From: Chloroflexota bacterium
Lineage (GTDB): Bacteria > Chloroflexota > UBA11872 > VXOZ01
Direction: 5' to 3'
Assembly: GCA_026710945.1 (NCBI GenBank)
Contig: JAPOQA010000007.1
Span: forward strand, 1 to 64,000
DNA length: 64,000 bases
Numbering within the stretch: the first letter of the stretch is position 1; each line of letters begins with the position of its first letter. Both the position numbers and the translations under genes were made by a program. The notes under the pieces are model-generated. The model saw nothing but the letters and a program-made list of their open reading frames with translations, was not told the origin of the DNA and made no database searches. This document shows positions 34,422-43,705 of this stretch, in pieces.

Positions 34422-35423
34422 TCACGTGCAGTTCCTCTCCTCATGTTGGCAGCCGCTGGCGCGTTCAGCAAGAGGCGGATGAGCGAGAAAAGCGGCGACT
34501 TCATGGCCGGTAGGCAGCGACGGTTGCGCGCCGAAACGGCCGACTGCGATTGCGGCCGACGCTGTGGCGTAGCGGGCGGCGTCTGCTAGCTCTTCACCGC
34601 GCGCGAGCGCTGCTGCCAACGCGCCGACAAAGGCGTCACCCGCGGCAGTGGCGTCAACCGTAGGCACCCGCCAGGCCGGGACGTGCGACACACTGTCATG
34701 TGTAGCAAGGATGCTGCCCTCCGCGCCAAGTGTAAGGACGGCTGCGCGCCGAACGTGTTTGCTTAGCTCTTGGGCGGCCACCTGCGCTGCGGCTGCCGTC
34801 TGCACCGGACGGCCGACAAGACTCGCGGCCTCTGCTCGATTCACGACAAGTATGTCTGTCAAAGGCAGTAGAGCCGCTGCCTCGGCGGTGCCGGGTGCGG
34901 CGTTCAATATGGTTGCCATGTTGTGTGCGCGGGCCTGCTCAAGGGCGGTACGTACCGTATCGAGCGGGATTTCAAGTTGGCAGACGAGCACGCTGCTGTG
35001 CGCAAAGAGCGCCTTCGCGTCAATAATATGAGACGGCGTGAGCGCGGCGTTGGCGCCAGGGGAGACGGCAATGGCATTCTCACCATGGCAGTCCACGAGA
35101 ATGAGCGCCGTTCCCGTCGGGCGAACAGGGTCTTCAATTACAGAGTCAACGCGTACACCGTAAGACTCTAGCTCTGCCTTGCGCGCATTGCCAAACGCGT
35201 CGGCGCCGATGCAGCCGAGGAAAGCGGTGCGCGCCCCCAAGCGCGCGGCAGCTACTGCCTGATTGGCTCCCTTGCCACCGCCAATTCGCTGCAAGTCGTC
35301 GCCGAGCACGGTCTCTCCCGCTTGGGGGAGCGCTGGCACCGTCACCACGAGGTCTGTGTTGATGCTGCCAACTACCAGCACCTCATTGTGTATTCGTGTG
35401 TCCTCTTGGGTGGGGACTTTCAT
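34422..35423 (-). CDS. rbsK: ribokinase
   Basis: The protein is 333 aa, PfkB family: VLVVGSINTDLVVTVPALPQAGETV, GGGKGANQAVAAARLGA, a central FNAAPGTAEA-like loop (here LNAAPGTAEA) and DATAAGDAFVGALAAALARG with the catalytic Asp. Phosphorylates D-ribose at O5 or a similar pentose. It lies 22 bp upstream of rfaE1 in the same direction, so it is probably cotranscribed with the heptose genes; because the two kinases are related, a duplication could explain the neighbourhood. The C terminus is a little longer than typical ribokinase. Confidence 0.88.
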   Translation of the reverse strand: MKVPTQEDTRIHNEVLVVGSINTDLVVTVPALPQAGETVLGDDLQRIGGGKGANQAVAAARLGARTAFLGCIGADAFGNARKAELESYGVRVDSVIEDPVRPTGTALILVDCHGENAIAVSPGANAALTPSHIIDAKALFAHSSVLVCQLEIPLDTVRTALEQARAHNMATILNAAPGTAEAAALLPLTDILVVNRAEAASLVGRPVQTAAAAQVAAQELSKHVRRAAVLTLGAEGSILATHDSVSHVPAWRVPTVDATAAGDAFVGALAAALARGEELADAARYATASAAIAVGRFGAQPSLPTGHEVAAFLAHPPLAERASGCQHEERNCT

Positions 35424-35540
35424 CGGTTCTCATCATTGGTGCGCGTTACTGGGATCACTCAGTGCGCATGCTGGAATTGCGAGCGATCGGACAGCATCCA
35501 AGGTGCATTATAGCCGCCCACACCGCTCGGCTCATCGAGA

Positions 35541-36245
35541 CTATTTCTCACGCAAGACTTTCCACAGGTAGGCGATGAGCACACGCTGGCGGCGCCAGCG
35601 CCAGGGCTGCCGCACCAAACGATAGCACCATTCAAGGTTCATCCGCTGAATCCAAAGTGGAGCGCGCGCCACTGTGCCGGAGACATAGTCAAAGCTCCCG
35701 CCGACGCCCATTGCCAAGCGCGCGCCAGTTTTCTCCTGGTACTTCTGAATCCAGAAATCCTGCGCCGGACAGCCAAAGGCAACGAAGAGCATGCCAGCGC
35801 CTGACTCGCGGACCTGCGCGCAGAGTCCGGGCGCTTGATCGGGATCAGGTGCGCCGACGGCCGTGCCGGCGATCACGAGGCCGGGTATCTTTGCTTGCAA
35901 CGTTGCTGCCGCTTGTGCGGCAATCCCAGGAGCCGCGCCGAGTAGAAACACAGCTATTTGCTGCTGAGCGGCCTGGATACAAAGATCTTGCATCAAGTCA
36001 ACGCCCGTCACGCGTTCGATATTGGCTTTGCCTTGGCGGCGTACAGCCCACACGATGCCGGCGCCGTCCGGTACGACGAGGTCGGTCTCGCGAACAAGCG
36101 CGCGAAAGGAAGCGTCGTGCTGGGCGTACATCACGAACTCAGAGTTGAGCGTGACCACCTGGTGGTGGCCGTCGGTGTTGAGCAACTGTACGCAACGGTC
36201 GAGCGCCTGGGATACGGTTACGCAGTCCACGCGCACGCCCAGCAC
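35541..36245 (-). CDS. WecG/TagA/CpsF-family glycosyltransferase
   Basis: The protein is 234 aa. The family transfers N-acetylmannosamine(uronate) or a related sugar to polyprenyl-linked intermediates. Visible signatures are LNSEFVMYAQHD, VVPDGAGIVWA, RVTGVDLMQDLC, FLLGAAPGIA and FVAFGCPAQDFWI, followed by GVGGSFDYVSGTVARAP. The start is a GTG at 36245. The frame stays open a few codons upstream without a better start, right at the edge of a repeat element (36279-36537). It probably acts with the GT4 enzyme upstream on a surface glycan. Confidence 0.9.
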   Translation of the reverse strand: MLGVRVDCVTVSQALDRCVQLLNTDGHHQVVTLNSEFVMYAQHDASFRALVRETDLVVPDGAGIVWAVRRQGKANIERVTGVDLMQDLCIQAAQQQIAVFLLGAAPGIAAQAAATLQAKIPGLVIAGTAVGAPDPDQAPGLCAQVRESGAGMLFVAFGCPAQDFWIQKYQEKTGARLAMGVGGSFDYVSGTVARAPLWIQRMNLEWCYRLVRQPWRWRRQRVLIAYLWKVLREK

Positions 36246-36278
36246 TGTGGCACTGGTGGGTTTGCTATCGTTCGTTTT

Positions 36279-36537
36279 GATAGGAACTTGCCTCGAATGT
36301 ACATGGCTCTGTGTAGACCTGCCCTTCGACAGGCTCAGGACGAACGGAATTCGACAGGCTCAGGGTGAAGGGAATAGGCAGGAAACTGTTCGTGCTGAGT
36401 ACTGGGCGAAGACCTTGGCGGTCCTGAGCACTGCGACAAAACCTGTACTGAGCTTGTCGAAGTACTCAGCACAAGCGTGCCGAAAGGTTGAATCACGATT
36501 TGGCTTAGCGGACAGTTCTATGGGATAGCTCCTAGTT
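36279..36537. repeat. MITE-like repeat element, copy A
   Basis: About 259 bp. It shares with the segment at 61990-62226 the internal block CTCTGTGT..ACCTGCCCTTCGACAGGCTCAGG and the closing GATAGCT(C/T)CTAGT. It also carries several CTTCGACAGGCTCAGG / CCTGAGC..TGTCGAAG inverted units. Its ends are imperfect inverted repeats (TAGGAACTTGCC near 36281, TAGGAGCTATCCC read from 36535 inward). The right end supplies the stop codon of the GT4 gene. No transposase is inside, so any movement would depend on another element. Confidence 0.55.
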
Positions 36538-37644
36538 GTCTTGAATGTCCTGTTTGAACTCAGTCCACTTTGCTTCGACGAATTCCTTGAACTTGCCGGC
36601 AAACACAGATTCGTCAAAACGTGCGGCAGTTTTGCGGCATACGTCAGGTGCGAATCGATCTGGGTCGAAGTCCCGGAGCACTTGTGCAAACGCGGTCCCG
36701 GACTGCTCCGGTACGAACACGCCGTTTACGCCCGGCTGCACGATTTCGGTTGCGCCGCCCGCGCCAAAGGCGATGACGGGCTTGCCGGCGCTCAGGGCTT
36801 CCACCATGACGATGCCAAAGTCCTCTTCACCCGGAAAGAGCAGGGCACGGCAGCCGGCAAGTTGTGCGGCCAACTCCTGCTCCGGCAGCCAGCCAAGGAT
36901 TGATACGTTGGCTGGCGCCGATTTGGTCAGAGTCTCTCGTAGAGGACCGTCGCCGATCACGCGCAAGGGAACGTGCGCTTCCTGAGCGGCAGCGACTGCG
37001 AGGTCCACGTGCTTGTGGGCTTCCAGCCTCCCTACAAATGCATAATACCCGTCATCGCGGCAGGGCTGCGAGCCAAAGCGGCCCGTGGCGACGGGCGGAT
37101 AGATGACGGGCGCCTCGATGCCGTAGACGCGGCGAATGCGTGCCGCCACGGTGCGCGAGATCGCCACCAGATGGTGCGGCTGCGCCGCCGCCCAAAGGTC
37201 CCAACGACGCAAAGGCGGGCGGAGCAAGGCGTCGAGGCTGCGGAGCGGCCGGGACATCTGACTGCGGTCTGTGGCCGGTGTCATGCCCCAAAGGAAGCGC
37301 GGGGGCGTATAGCAGTAGCTGATGTGCAAGGTGTTTGGCCGCCGTGGAATGCCCTTCGCGGCGAAACTGGCCGATGAGATGACCACGTCGAACGGCTCCA
37401 TGTCAAAGCTGCGAAAAACAAGCGGGTAGAGCGGTGTGAGCAGCTTTTGCACGCGCGCCGGATGAGGAATGCGCTGGAGAAACGAGGTCCGCATGTCCCA
37501 CGCGGTCACGTCCACCGGGAACGTGCCACGGTCTATGAAAGAAGTGTATACGGGCGCTTGGGGCCAAAGCCCGTGCATGACCGCCACGGTCTGCTCGGCG
37601 CCCCCCAGGGCAAAGAAGTAATCGTGCGCTAGTGCCACTCGCAT
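36532..37644 (-). CDS. GT4-family glycosyltransferase
   Basis: The protein is 370 aa, a GT-B fold. RVALAHDYFFALGGAEQTVAV begins the acceptor domain, and YYAFVGRLEAHKHVDLAV and the nucleotide-sugar site region FGIVMVEALSAGKPVIAFGAGGATE form the donor domain. The product resembles mannosyltransferases of capsule and O-antigen pathways. Its last codons and TAG overlap the end of the repeat element, so the C terminus may have been reset by insertion. It starts with ATG at 37644, about 90 bp past the end of the Dnd-like operon on the same strand. Confidence 0.9.
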   Translation of the reverse strand: MRVALAHDYFFALGGAEQTVAVMHGLWPQAPVYTSFIDRGTFPVDVTAWDMRTSFLQRIPHPARVQKLLTPLYPLVFRSFDMEPFDVVISSASFAAKGIPRRPNTLHISYCYTPPRFLWGMTPATDRSQMSRPLRSLDALLRPPLRRWDLWAAAQPHHLVAISRTVAARIRRVYGIEAPVIYPPVATGRFGSQPCRDDGYYAFVGRLEAHKHVDLAVAAAQEAHVPLRVIGDGPLRETLTKSAPANVSILGWLPEQELAAQLAGCRALLFPGEEDFGIVMVEALSAGKPVIAFGAGGATEIVQPGVNGVFVPEQSGTAFAQVLRDFDPDRFAPDVCRKTAARFDESVFAGKFKEFVEAKWTEFKQDIQDN

Positions 37645-37731
37645 GTTGGCTCTATGCTAGCTGAGACCCAGGTACAAGAACGAGAGCTAGAAAACATGGG
37701 GAAAGTGGCGAGAGCGGCTTTGAGTCCCAGG

Positions 37732-39018
37732 TCAGTTTACATACCTTGGGGGCAGATCTTTGCCTTCCCTCTCGGTATCTGGAAATTGCGCACGGTATTT
37801 TTCTAGCAACTCGGCTTTGCTTTCATCGCTGAGCTTCTCCCCGGCAAAGTAGGCTATCAAATCTGTTGCTAAATTGCGGTTCTTTGTGTCGATCTTTCCA
37901 TCTGTTCCGCCCATCCAGAGCACGCGATCCCACACCCTCAAGTTGTCTGCGGTAATCGCCCAAGGTAATTTGTTAAGGTTATCGCAGGCCTCTTGCTTTG
38001 AGAGATTGGTCGATGGATCTACTAGGCGCAAATAGGTACGCACCAAACACTCCTGTGCGACAGGTTTACCAAGTAGACTTTCCATTCGAATTTCGCATCG
38101 CTTTTCGTCACCTGTGATTTCCTTGTCGTTGAGGGCATCTCTAAAGGCCTCTATGCCTTCAAGCAACTGCGCCCAAACTTGCCTTACTGCATTCCGATAC
38201 ATTCTTGTCTTCTCAGGTTTTGGAAGTTGGGCTTTGTCTGCTGGCTTAAGTTTTTGACCCGTTATAGCAGTGATAATAGCTTCGTTGCAGTTGTAAATGG
38301 TTGAAAGTGTGGTGAAATGGTAGTCTCTTTCGGTCAAGGTATTGCTTTGAAACTTGACCAGCCGGGCACCGACTAGATCATTAGCAATTTCACGCCCAAG
38401 TATAGCTACAACGTCGTCGTCATTTGTAACGATATTCTGCCCAGTCGTCGGTTTTCTAGCATGGAGATTTACATGCGTGAAGATTTGACGTGCTTTCTTT
38501 CTTTCGAATGGTACAAGTATTACAGTAACGTCCTCCTGCGCGAGTTCTGAGCAAGGAAATGCAATCTTATCGATCTCTTTGTCCTGTTCGTCGCGTCCGC
38601 TGATGGCGAACTTGATCGCCTTTACACGATGTTGTCCGTCAAGAGGATAAAGTACCTCACCACCGCTAAACGTAAGAAGACCAATTTTGTTAGTCTCTGC
38701 CTTGGGCCAACCCGTTAATCCCCGCGTGGTCACGTCGGACAGGGCCTGAAATTCAAAGGTATCCTCGAAATTCTCCGCGGCGACAATTATTGCTCCAAAA
38801 AACCGGGACTTGTTGTTAGCAAGATATGGGGCAATGTGCTGCTTGACCCGACTGTAGGCAATTTCCCTTTGGTAGCGTTCCTCTATGGACAGTGCCTTCC
38901 ATTCTTCCGATTCTCGGGGAATTACAACCTTGTCGGATAACTCTTTGGCTTTCATTGAAAGGATAAAGTAGTCAGTATCGCCCAGTCGGGCCTTCATAGC
39001 TGCCACAGGTGTCGCCAT
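37732..39018 (-). CDS. dndB: DndB-like DGQHR-domain protein
   Basis: The protein is 428 aa. Asp127-Gly-Gln-His-Arg131 sits in VLYPLDGQHRVKAIKFA, the hallmark of the DndB family. An upstream FFGAIIVAAEN and a downstream VTVILVPFERKKARQIFTHVNLHARKP with a KPT..N motif also fit. In classical dnd loci DndB represses or tunes the modification operon and may bind DNA. It ends the five-gene operon, starting 13 bp after the GIY-YIG stop. The gene is AT-richer than the GT4 gene downstream. A role as modulator or as a ParB/Srx-like nucleotide-binding enzyme is possible. Confidence 0.85.
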   Translation of the reverse strand: MATPVAAMKARLGDTDYFILSMKAKELSDKVVIPRESEEWKALSIEERYQREIAYSRVKQHIAPYLANNKSRFFGAIIVAAENFEDTFEFQALSDVTTRGLTGWPKAETNKIGLLTFSGGEVLYPLDGQHRVKAIKFAISGRDEQDKEIDKIAFPCSELAQEDVTVILVPFERKKARQIFTHVNLHARKPTTGQNIVTNDDDVVAILGREIANDLVGARLVKFQSNTLTERDYHFTTLSTIYNCNEAIITAITGQKLKPADKAQLPKPEKTRMYRNAVRQVWAQLLEGIEAFRDALNDKEITGDEKRCEIRMESLLGKPVAQECLVRTYLRLVDPSTNLSKQEACDNLNKLPWAITADNLRVWDRVLWMGGTDGKIDTKNRNLATDLIAYFAGEKLSDESKAELLEKYRAQFPDTEREGKDLPPRYVN

Positions 39019-39031
39019 ACTCTAGTCTCCC

Positions 39032-39361
39032 TCAACGAGTGTTATATTGCACATTTGCTTCAGGATTCCACATTCTTATCAGGCGTCGCTCAAGCGCGTC
39101 GATCTTACCTCTTTCAACTGAGATATAACATACGTCCAAAATTTCGCCAAAAGCTTCAAGCCATAGCCTCAAGGATTCATTGTGAGACCTGTTCCAATGT
39201 TCTCTAAGACGCTCTCGAATTGGGCGTTCCCTCGCTTTACCAACGTAGATGCACTTCCCATTCGTACGGCACCAAAAAGCGTAGACCCCGACAGTTTCCA
39301 TTGGAATCTGCTGAATAGCGCTATATGACCAGTGGGAAACTGTTCTCCTATGCATCTTCAT
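39032..39361 (-). CDS. GIY-YIG nuclease domain protein
   Basis: The protein is 109 aa, essentially one GIY-YIG domain. GVYAFW (25-30) and IYVGKA (38-43) form the two-strand motif, followed by RERLREHW with the conserved Arg. Glu91 in ALERRLIRMWNP is the metal ligand, and Asn residues lie near 99-107. This fold makes a single-strand cut per active site. Its ATG overlaps the stop of the DUF262 gene by 4 nt. Stand-alone GIY-YIG proteins are not part of canonical dnd or ssp sets, so it may supply the nick normally made by SspB or DndD/E, or act as a second effector. Confidence 0.88.
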   Translation of the reverse strand: MKMHRRTVSHWSYSAIQQIPMETVGVYAFWCRTNGKCIYVGKARERPIRERLREHWNRSHNESLRLWLEAFGEILDVCYISVERGKIDALERRLIRMWNPEANVQYNTR

Positions 39362-41172
39362 TGTACATTAGGTAGACGCCAAACTTCAGAGGCGAGCTTG
39401 GCCAATCGGTCTTGCCGCCTTTCAATCTCCGCAGGAGACCAGTCGTTAACTTGGGAAATCTCCCGTGACATCAGAATAGCACTACTCTTATAGATGTCCT
39501 TCTTGCGAGAAAAGCTGCGATTATCATTTGGCCTGGGACTGTTTTCTGCATTCGCTAGTAGAGTGAGGTTACCAATCCTGTCAACATAGTCTGCGTGGTC
39601 GCTTAGATCGAATTTTGGCCATCCTGAAATATAGGAATCTGATTTAGGTAGAATGTGCTCCACCGTGTATCGCCGCTCGTTGATCACCACACTGTCCGGC
39701 TGCTGATAGTATGCAAGTCCGAGTAACAGGCGCTTTGCATATGCGGGCTGGCGTGTGACAGTTTGCTTCATCCTCTCGATAAACACCGTATCATCGAAGA
39801 TGCTCTGCTCATCGCTTTCCTCAAGCGCTGAGTTAAATGGAACGGAATTCAAAGGATCTCCGTCCAAAATCTGTTTCGCTAAGGCCGAGAACGCACTTTC
39901 AAAGTGCGATGATTCGAACTTCTTTGCCACAAATGCTGTGCGCATCACAAACGAGGTCAGCACATGCAATCTTTCGTGTACTTGGCGCGCAACAGAGGGC
40001 TTCTTTCTTCCATCAGCCTCCCGCACGTATTTAAGTAGCAATGCGTATACAATCGGCTGCGTGACTGTATATCTCTTGAGATCACAAAGCAATGCAAATA
40101 ACTCTCGAGGAGACTCTCTCTTCTTTAGCCTCGAAGACCTATTCTTCCTGGAGTCTTTGGTGAAGCTTTCGATTAAAGAGTCATTCTCGCTAGGCGCCGA
40201 GATTGTGCGAAATAGCTCAACTTTGTCCTTTCGAGAAAGGTTCTCTACTAAGTCAAACACATAGTTGCTCAAACTTTGCGCACTCTTGCTGCCGCAGTCG
40301 GCCTTAATCTTTGCTTTCATCTCACGGTAGAAACGGTCCTTCCTCAAGAAGCCGTATTTGCACTGAAGGAAGCAACGAAAATATTCAGCCGATTTCGAGT
40401 CTGCAGAGAGTTGACTTCGTACACTTTCCAGGCTGTCATGAACTGTTTCCCTGCGCGGGTTTGTATCCTGACCACTAAAGAAGGAATAGAAGTGATTGCG
40501 AATGAGGTCAAGTTGGCTCAGTGGCTTACCTCTGGCATTGAGCGTTTCAAAAACTGAGCTTGGGTCGAGCTTTCTTGGTACGTATAGACACGCGACCTCT
40601 AGTTTTCTGAGCACGAAGTCAAAGAAATCCTTGGCTTTCTCGGTATCCATAGACGCTAGATATGTGTTTATCTCACCCCATGCGTCCGTGAGATTTCCAT
40701 TTGGACTAATGTCTCTACCGCGAATCAACTGATAGTATCGGTTTTTGTCATTTCGCGGTGGTGTGAGCCTCGGAACAAGACTATCCCCAGCAGTGAGGTT
40801 TTGGGTATGGTTCTCATTCAAATCAAAGAGAACCCTGAGTGCCAATGCTTCACGTAACGGATCGCCATTGTCACCAAATGTGCGTGCTAACTTGGCGCAG
40901 ATAAGAGAGTAAGTAACCATTCGTTGCTGACCGTCGTTGATCTCCCAAAGACCATCGGACCTTTCTACCAGCATTACGGCACCAAGAAAGTAACAATCAC
41001 GCTGTTCTCTAAACGCTTCTTCAAGGTCCATTAGCAATTCACTTACGTGCTCTCTCTTCCAGTCGTAGTACCTCTGGTGCCAGGGGACTTGAAACCTGCC
41101 CTTGTGAAAGAGCAGGGAGAGCACTGAAGACTCGACTTTGACGACTGTTGGCGTAGAACTCGGAGAATTCAT
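39358..41172 (-). CDS. DUF262/DUF1524 HNH nuclease (SspE/GmrSD-like)
   Basis: The protein is 604 aa. The N-terminal DUF262 domain carries Asp80-Gly-Gln-Gln-Arg84 in WEINDGQQRMVTYSLI and a FQVPWHQRYYDW opening. The C-terminal DUF1524 HNH-type nuclease has VEHILPKS (His506) and IGNLTLLANAEN (Asn535). This is the architecture of GmrSD type IV restriction enzymes and of SspE, which senses phosphorothioate DNA and nicks invading DNA. It overlaps dndC upstream and the GIY-YIG gene downstream by 4 nt each, so it is made with the modification enzymes. I read it as the effector, although a role in modification cannot be excluded. Confidence 0.88.
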   Translation of the reverse strand: MNSPSSTPTVVKVESSVLSLLFHKGRFQVPWHQRYYDWKREHVSELLMDLEEAFREQRDCYFLGAVMLVERSDGLWEINDGQQRMVTYSLICAKLARTFGDNGDPLREALALRVLFDLNENHTQNLTAGDSLVPRLTPPRNDKNRYYQLIRGRDISPNGNLTDAWGEINTYLASMDTEKAKDFFDFVLRKLEVACLYVPRKLDPSSVFETLNARGKPLSQLDLIRNHFYSFFSGQDTNPRRETVHDSLESVRSQLSADSKSAEYFRCFLQCKYGFLRKDRFYREMKAKIKADCGSKSAQSLSNYVFDLVENLSRKDKVELFRTISAPSENDSLIESFTKDSRKNRSSRLKKRESPRELFALLCDLKRYTVTQPIVYALLLKYVREADGRKKPSVARQVHERLHVLTSFVMRTAFVAKKFESSHFESAFSALAKQILDGDPLNSVPFNSALEESDEQSIFDDTVFIERMKQTVTRQPAYAKRLLLGLAYYQQPDSVVINERRYTVEHILPKSDSYISGWPKFDLSDHADYVDRIGNLTLLANAENSPRPNDNRSFSRKKDIYKSSAILMSREISQVNDWSPAEIERRQDRLAKLASEVWRLPNVQ

Positions 41173-42344
41173 ACTGTTTCCATATTGAGCTGTTCAATTA
41201 GGGCAAGACGCCCTTCTTCTCTGGTTCTATCGCGCCACCAAATATCCTCGATGAATTCAATCTCAGACTGGGAAATCAGCTCTTCTCCAAACTGTGCTTC
41301 AATTTCCTGTAATCGAACTAAAATCCTCCGACGAACTTCAAGCCGAAACGGCCCAAAAACTCGGGACCCGTCAACACGGGTCTTTGTACGTCCGTCACGG
41401 CGCACTGGTAAACGGTTTGCATCGTCTTCGCGAAGTTCAATTAGCCACTCTCGGAAATTGAATAATTCTTCCAATTTGTCGCGCTCAGGATGGCCAGAGT
41501 CTATTGTCCCGCGCATGCTCCTATCTTTCGTAACGACAGTGCAAGTCCAGCAGCCAAAGCGGGGCGAGGTTGTACCGCATGATGGCGCATCCTCTTTGGT
41601 CAATACAAGCGGACACTCCCCGCCACCAGCATTGCGATACAGTGTTATTAGGTTACGATGGGAACCGCCCCAAGGCGGCTTTCTCTGCATCAGAATCATC
41701 CACACGTCGTCGTCTTGTAAGTCCGCAAGCGGCGCAAACATACGACACCCTTTGATCGAACTGTGCGGATTCATCTCATTGGCCCTCACGCGATGCTTCT
41801 GCATGTTGCGGCGGCGGGTCTGCGACTCGCTACGACGTGTTCCCACAAGCAAGATTGCGCGCTTGTGCCGGGCAACAAGCTCCTCAATTAGGCGATTTGT
41901 GGGCTGTATTTTCATCCTGTCCGTGCACCAGCGAAAGTTGCGCGTCGGCGGAATATAACCGCGTCCTATAACATTGACCCAAAAAGTTTGGTCTACATAG
42001 GGTTTGGTGATTTGTGTGGCAATAGGCAATCCCATCCCCTCTGCCGCTCGGCGAATGACATCGATGCTATTCTTCAAATGCTCGATGACAAGGGGAGATT
42101 CGACCAGCGTGTCGTTGGCTACGACATAGACCATGCGATGGCGCTCTTCCGGATCAAGCGATAAGAGCATCTCCCAAACCAACTGCATCAGCAAAGTCGA
42201 GTCTTTGCCCCCAGAATAAGCGACGATCCAAGGATCGGAGTGGTTCTTGCGATACTCAGTCTGAATTACTTCGCGCACGGAGGCGAGCTGGTCGGTGATA
42301 CTGTGAGGAGCCGGCCCACCACTGTCACTGTATGCAGTACTCAT
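41169..42344 (-). CDS. dndC: DndC-like PAPS-reductase-family sulfurtransferase
   Basis: The protein is 391 aa. An ATP pyrophosphatase loop lies at SGGKDST (44-50), [14 protein letters not shown] follows, then [10 protein letters not shown] (Cys140). A Cys cluster at 244, 256, 265 and 268 ([14 protein letters not shown]) fits the [4Fe-4S] site of DndC. It is longer than plain PAPS reductase and includes the [11 protein letters not shown] tail typical of DndC. DndC adenylates the DNA backbone or carries sulfur to it, using sulfur from the desulfurase. The ATG overlaps the desulfurase stop (ATGA), showing coupling. Confidence 0.92.
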   Translation of the reverse strand: MSTAYSDSGGPAPHSITDQLASVREVIQTEYRKNHSDPWIVAYSGGKDSTLLMQLVWEMLLSLDPEERHRMVYVVANDTLVESPLVIEHLKNSIDVIRRAAEGMGLPIATQITKPYVDQTFWVNVIGRGYIPPTRNFRWCTDRMKIQPTNRLIEELVARHKRAILLVGTRRSESQTRRRNMQKHRVRANEMNPHSSIKGCRMFAPLADLQDDDVWMILMQRKPPWGGSHRNLITLYRNAGGGECPLVLTKEDAPSCGTTSPRFGCWTCTVVTKDRSMRGTIDSGHPERDKLEELFNFREWLIELREDDANRLPVRRDGRTKTRVDGSRVFGPFRLEVRRRILVRLQEIEAQFGEELISQSEIEFIEDIWWRDRTREEGRLALIEQLNMETV

Positions 42345-43534
42345 GCTTCTATCCTGTTGCGATGTTCAATCCAAGTGGGAGAAATACTGCGCAATTCGTC
42401 TACGGCGCCCGTGATCTGTTCAGCCGCATAGTCTATCTCTTCAACAGTGGTAAACCTACCGAGACTGAGACGAAGAGAACTGTGTGCGGCTTCTTCATCC
42501 ACTCCAAGCGCCATCAGGACGTGAGAGGGCTTTACACTTGCCGAAGTACACGCAGACCCAGTAGATATGGCTATATTACCTTTGAGCATCATGATCAGCG
42601 ACTCACTTTCAACGGATGCAATTGTCACATTTATAATACCTGGCACACAATGTCTGCGTTTTCCGTTGACTGAGAGTTGCTCTATCAGGCTAAGACGACC
42701 CATGAGTCGCTTCGACAAGAGACATATTCTGCTGAGATCACTCTCGAACTGCTCTCTCACAAGGCGGGCTGCCTCACCCATACCTACAATCTGATGGGTT
42801 GGTAGAGTTCCCGATCGCATGCCGCGTTCGTGTCCTCCGCCATGTATCTGGGCCTCCAGCCGTGTCCGTGGATTGCGCCTAACATACAACGCCCCGATAC
42901 CTTTAGGACCGTACATTTTGTGACCACTCAGGGATAAGAGATCAGCCTGGATACTTTGCATGTCTAGCGTCAGGCGTGCCGCACTCTGTGCGGCGTCAAC
43001 ATGGAAGGGGATCTTGCGTTCACGAGTGATTTCCGCAATGGCCTGTATGTCAGTTACAGTTCCAAGCTCATTGTTGACGTGCATCAGAGAGACTAAGATC
43101 GTATCAGACCGTAGGGCTGCACTTACTTGGTCAGGACTAATGACCCCATCAATGCTCGGCTTTAGGTACGTGACATCATACCCTTGGCCCTCCAAATAAC
43201 GACATGAGTCGAGTACAGCTTTATGCTCAATTGTCGAAGTAACTATATGCCGCCCACGGTCAGCGTAAGCATTGGCCACACCTTTGATTGCCAAGTTGTC
43301 CGATTCTGTGGCTCCCGATGCCCAGATGACTTCATCTGGTTCGGCATTGATTAGACCCGCCAATTCCTGGCGGGCGTTTTCAACCGCCTTTTCGGCTTCC
43401 CAACCAAAGCGGTGTGTACGTGAAGCTGGATTGCCAAATATCCCGTCAGTTCCCAAGAAACCCATCATAGTTTCCGCAACTTGGGGATCGACGGGAGTAG
43501 TTGCCGCATAGTCCAGGTAAATGGCTCTCTGCAA
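42341..43534 (-). CDS. dndA: DndA/IscS-type cysteine desulfurase of the modification operon
   Basis: The protein is 397 aa. It has the [14 protein letters not shown] opening, Lys206 in [10 protein letters not shown] (PLP Schiff base) and Cys329 in [16 protein letters not shown] (persulfide carrier). It frees sulfur from cysteine for transfer. The window has a second, housekeeping desulfurase at 54603-55790. The position of this one, coupled to dndC, shows it is dedicated to the Dnd-like pathway. The start is a TTG at 43534 with AAGG 7 nt upstream. The gene is clearly AT-richer than the inositol operon across the divergent gap. Confidence 0.9.
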   Translation of the reverse strand: MQRAIYLDYAATTPVDPQVAETMMGFLGTDGIFGNPASRTHRFGWEAEKAVENARQELAGLINAEPDEVIWASGATESDNLAIKGVANAYADRGRHIVTSTIEHKAVLDSCRYLEGQGYDVTYLKPSIDGVISPDQVSAALRSDTILVSLMHVNNELGTVTDIQAIAEITRERKIPFHVDAAQSAARLTLDMQSIQADLLSLSGHKMYGPKGIGALYVRRNPRTRLEAQIHGGGHERGMRSGTLPTHQIVGMGEAARLVREQFESDLSRICLLSKRLMGRLSLIEQLSVNGKRRHCVPGIINVTIASVESESLIMMLKGNIAISTGSACTSASVKPSHVLMALGVDEEAAHSSLRLSLGRFTTVEEIDYAAEQITGAVDELRSISPTWIEHRNRIEA

Positions 43535-43598
43535 TGATTACCTTCTATTCGCTTAGGCGAAGAGACTGATTGAATTACCGCAGACTTTGTGCAAGTCC

Positions 43599-43628
43599 AG
43601 TCTATCAACGCAGGTCACACACGGTCAA
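43599..43628 (-). promoter_or_regulatory. candidate promoter of the Dnd-like operon
   Basis: On the minus strand TTGACC (plus coordinates 43623-43628) and TAGACT (43599-43604) are 18 bp apart, giving a start near 43592 and a leader of roughly 58 nt. The surrounding intergenic DNA is AT-rich. Confidence 0.4.
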
Positions 43629-43689
43629 CGTTAGATTCAATTGACGTAAGCATGAGAAGAAGATAATATAAAGAAAAATCACTTCAACG

Positions 43690-43705
43690 ATAATTGATAT
43701 ATTAT
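43690..43705. promoter_or_regulatory. ATAAT-N6-ATTAT inverted repeat, possible ArsR operator
   Basis: ATAAT (43690-43694) and ATTAT (43701-43705) flank TGATAT, 36 bp before the ArsR-family gene and between two divergent transcription units. AT-rich imperfect dyads are typical ArsR/SmtB operators. It could control either side. Confidence 0.35.
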
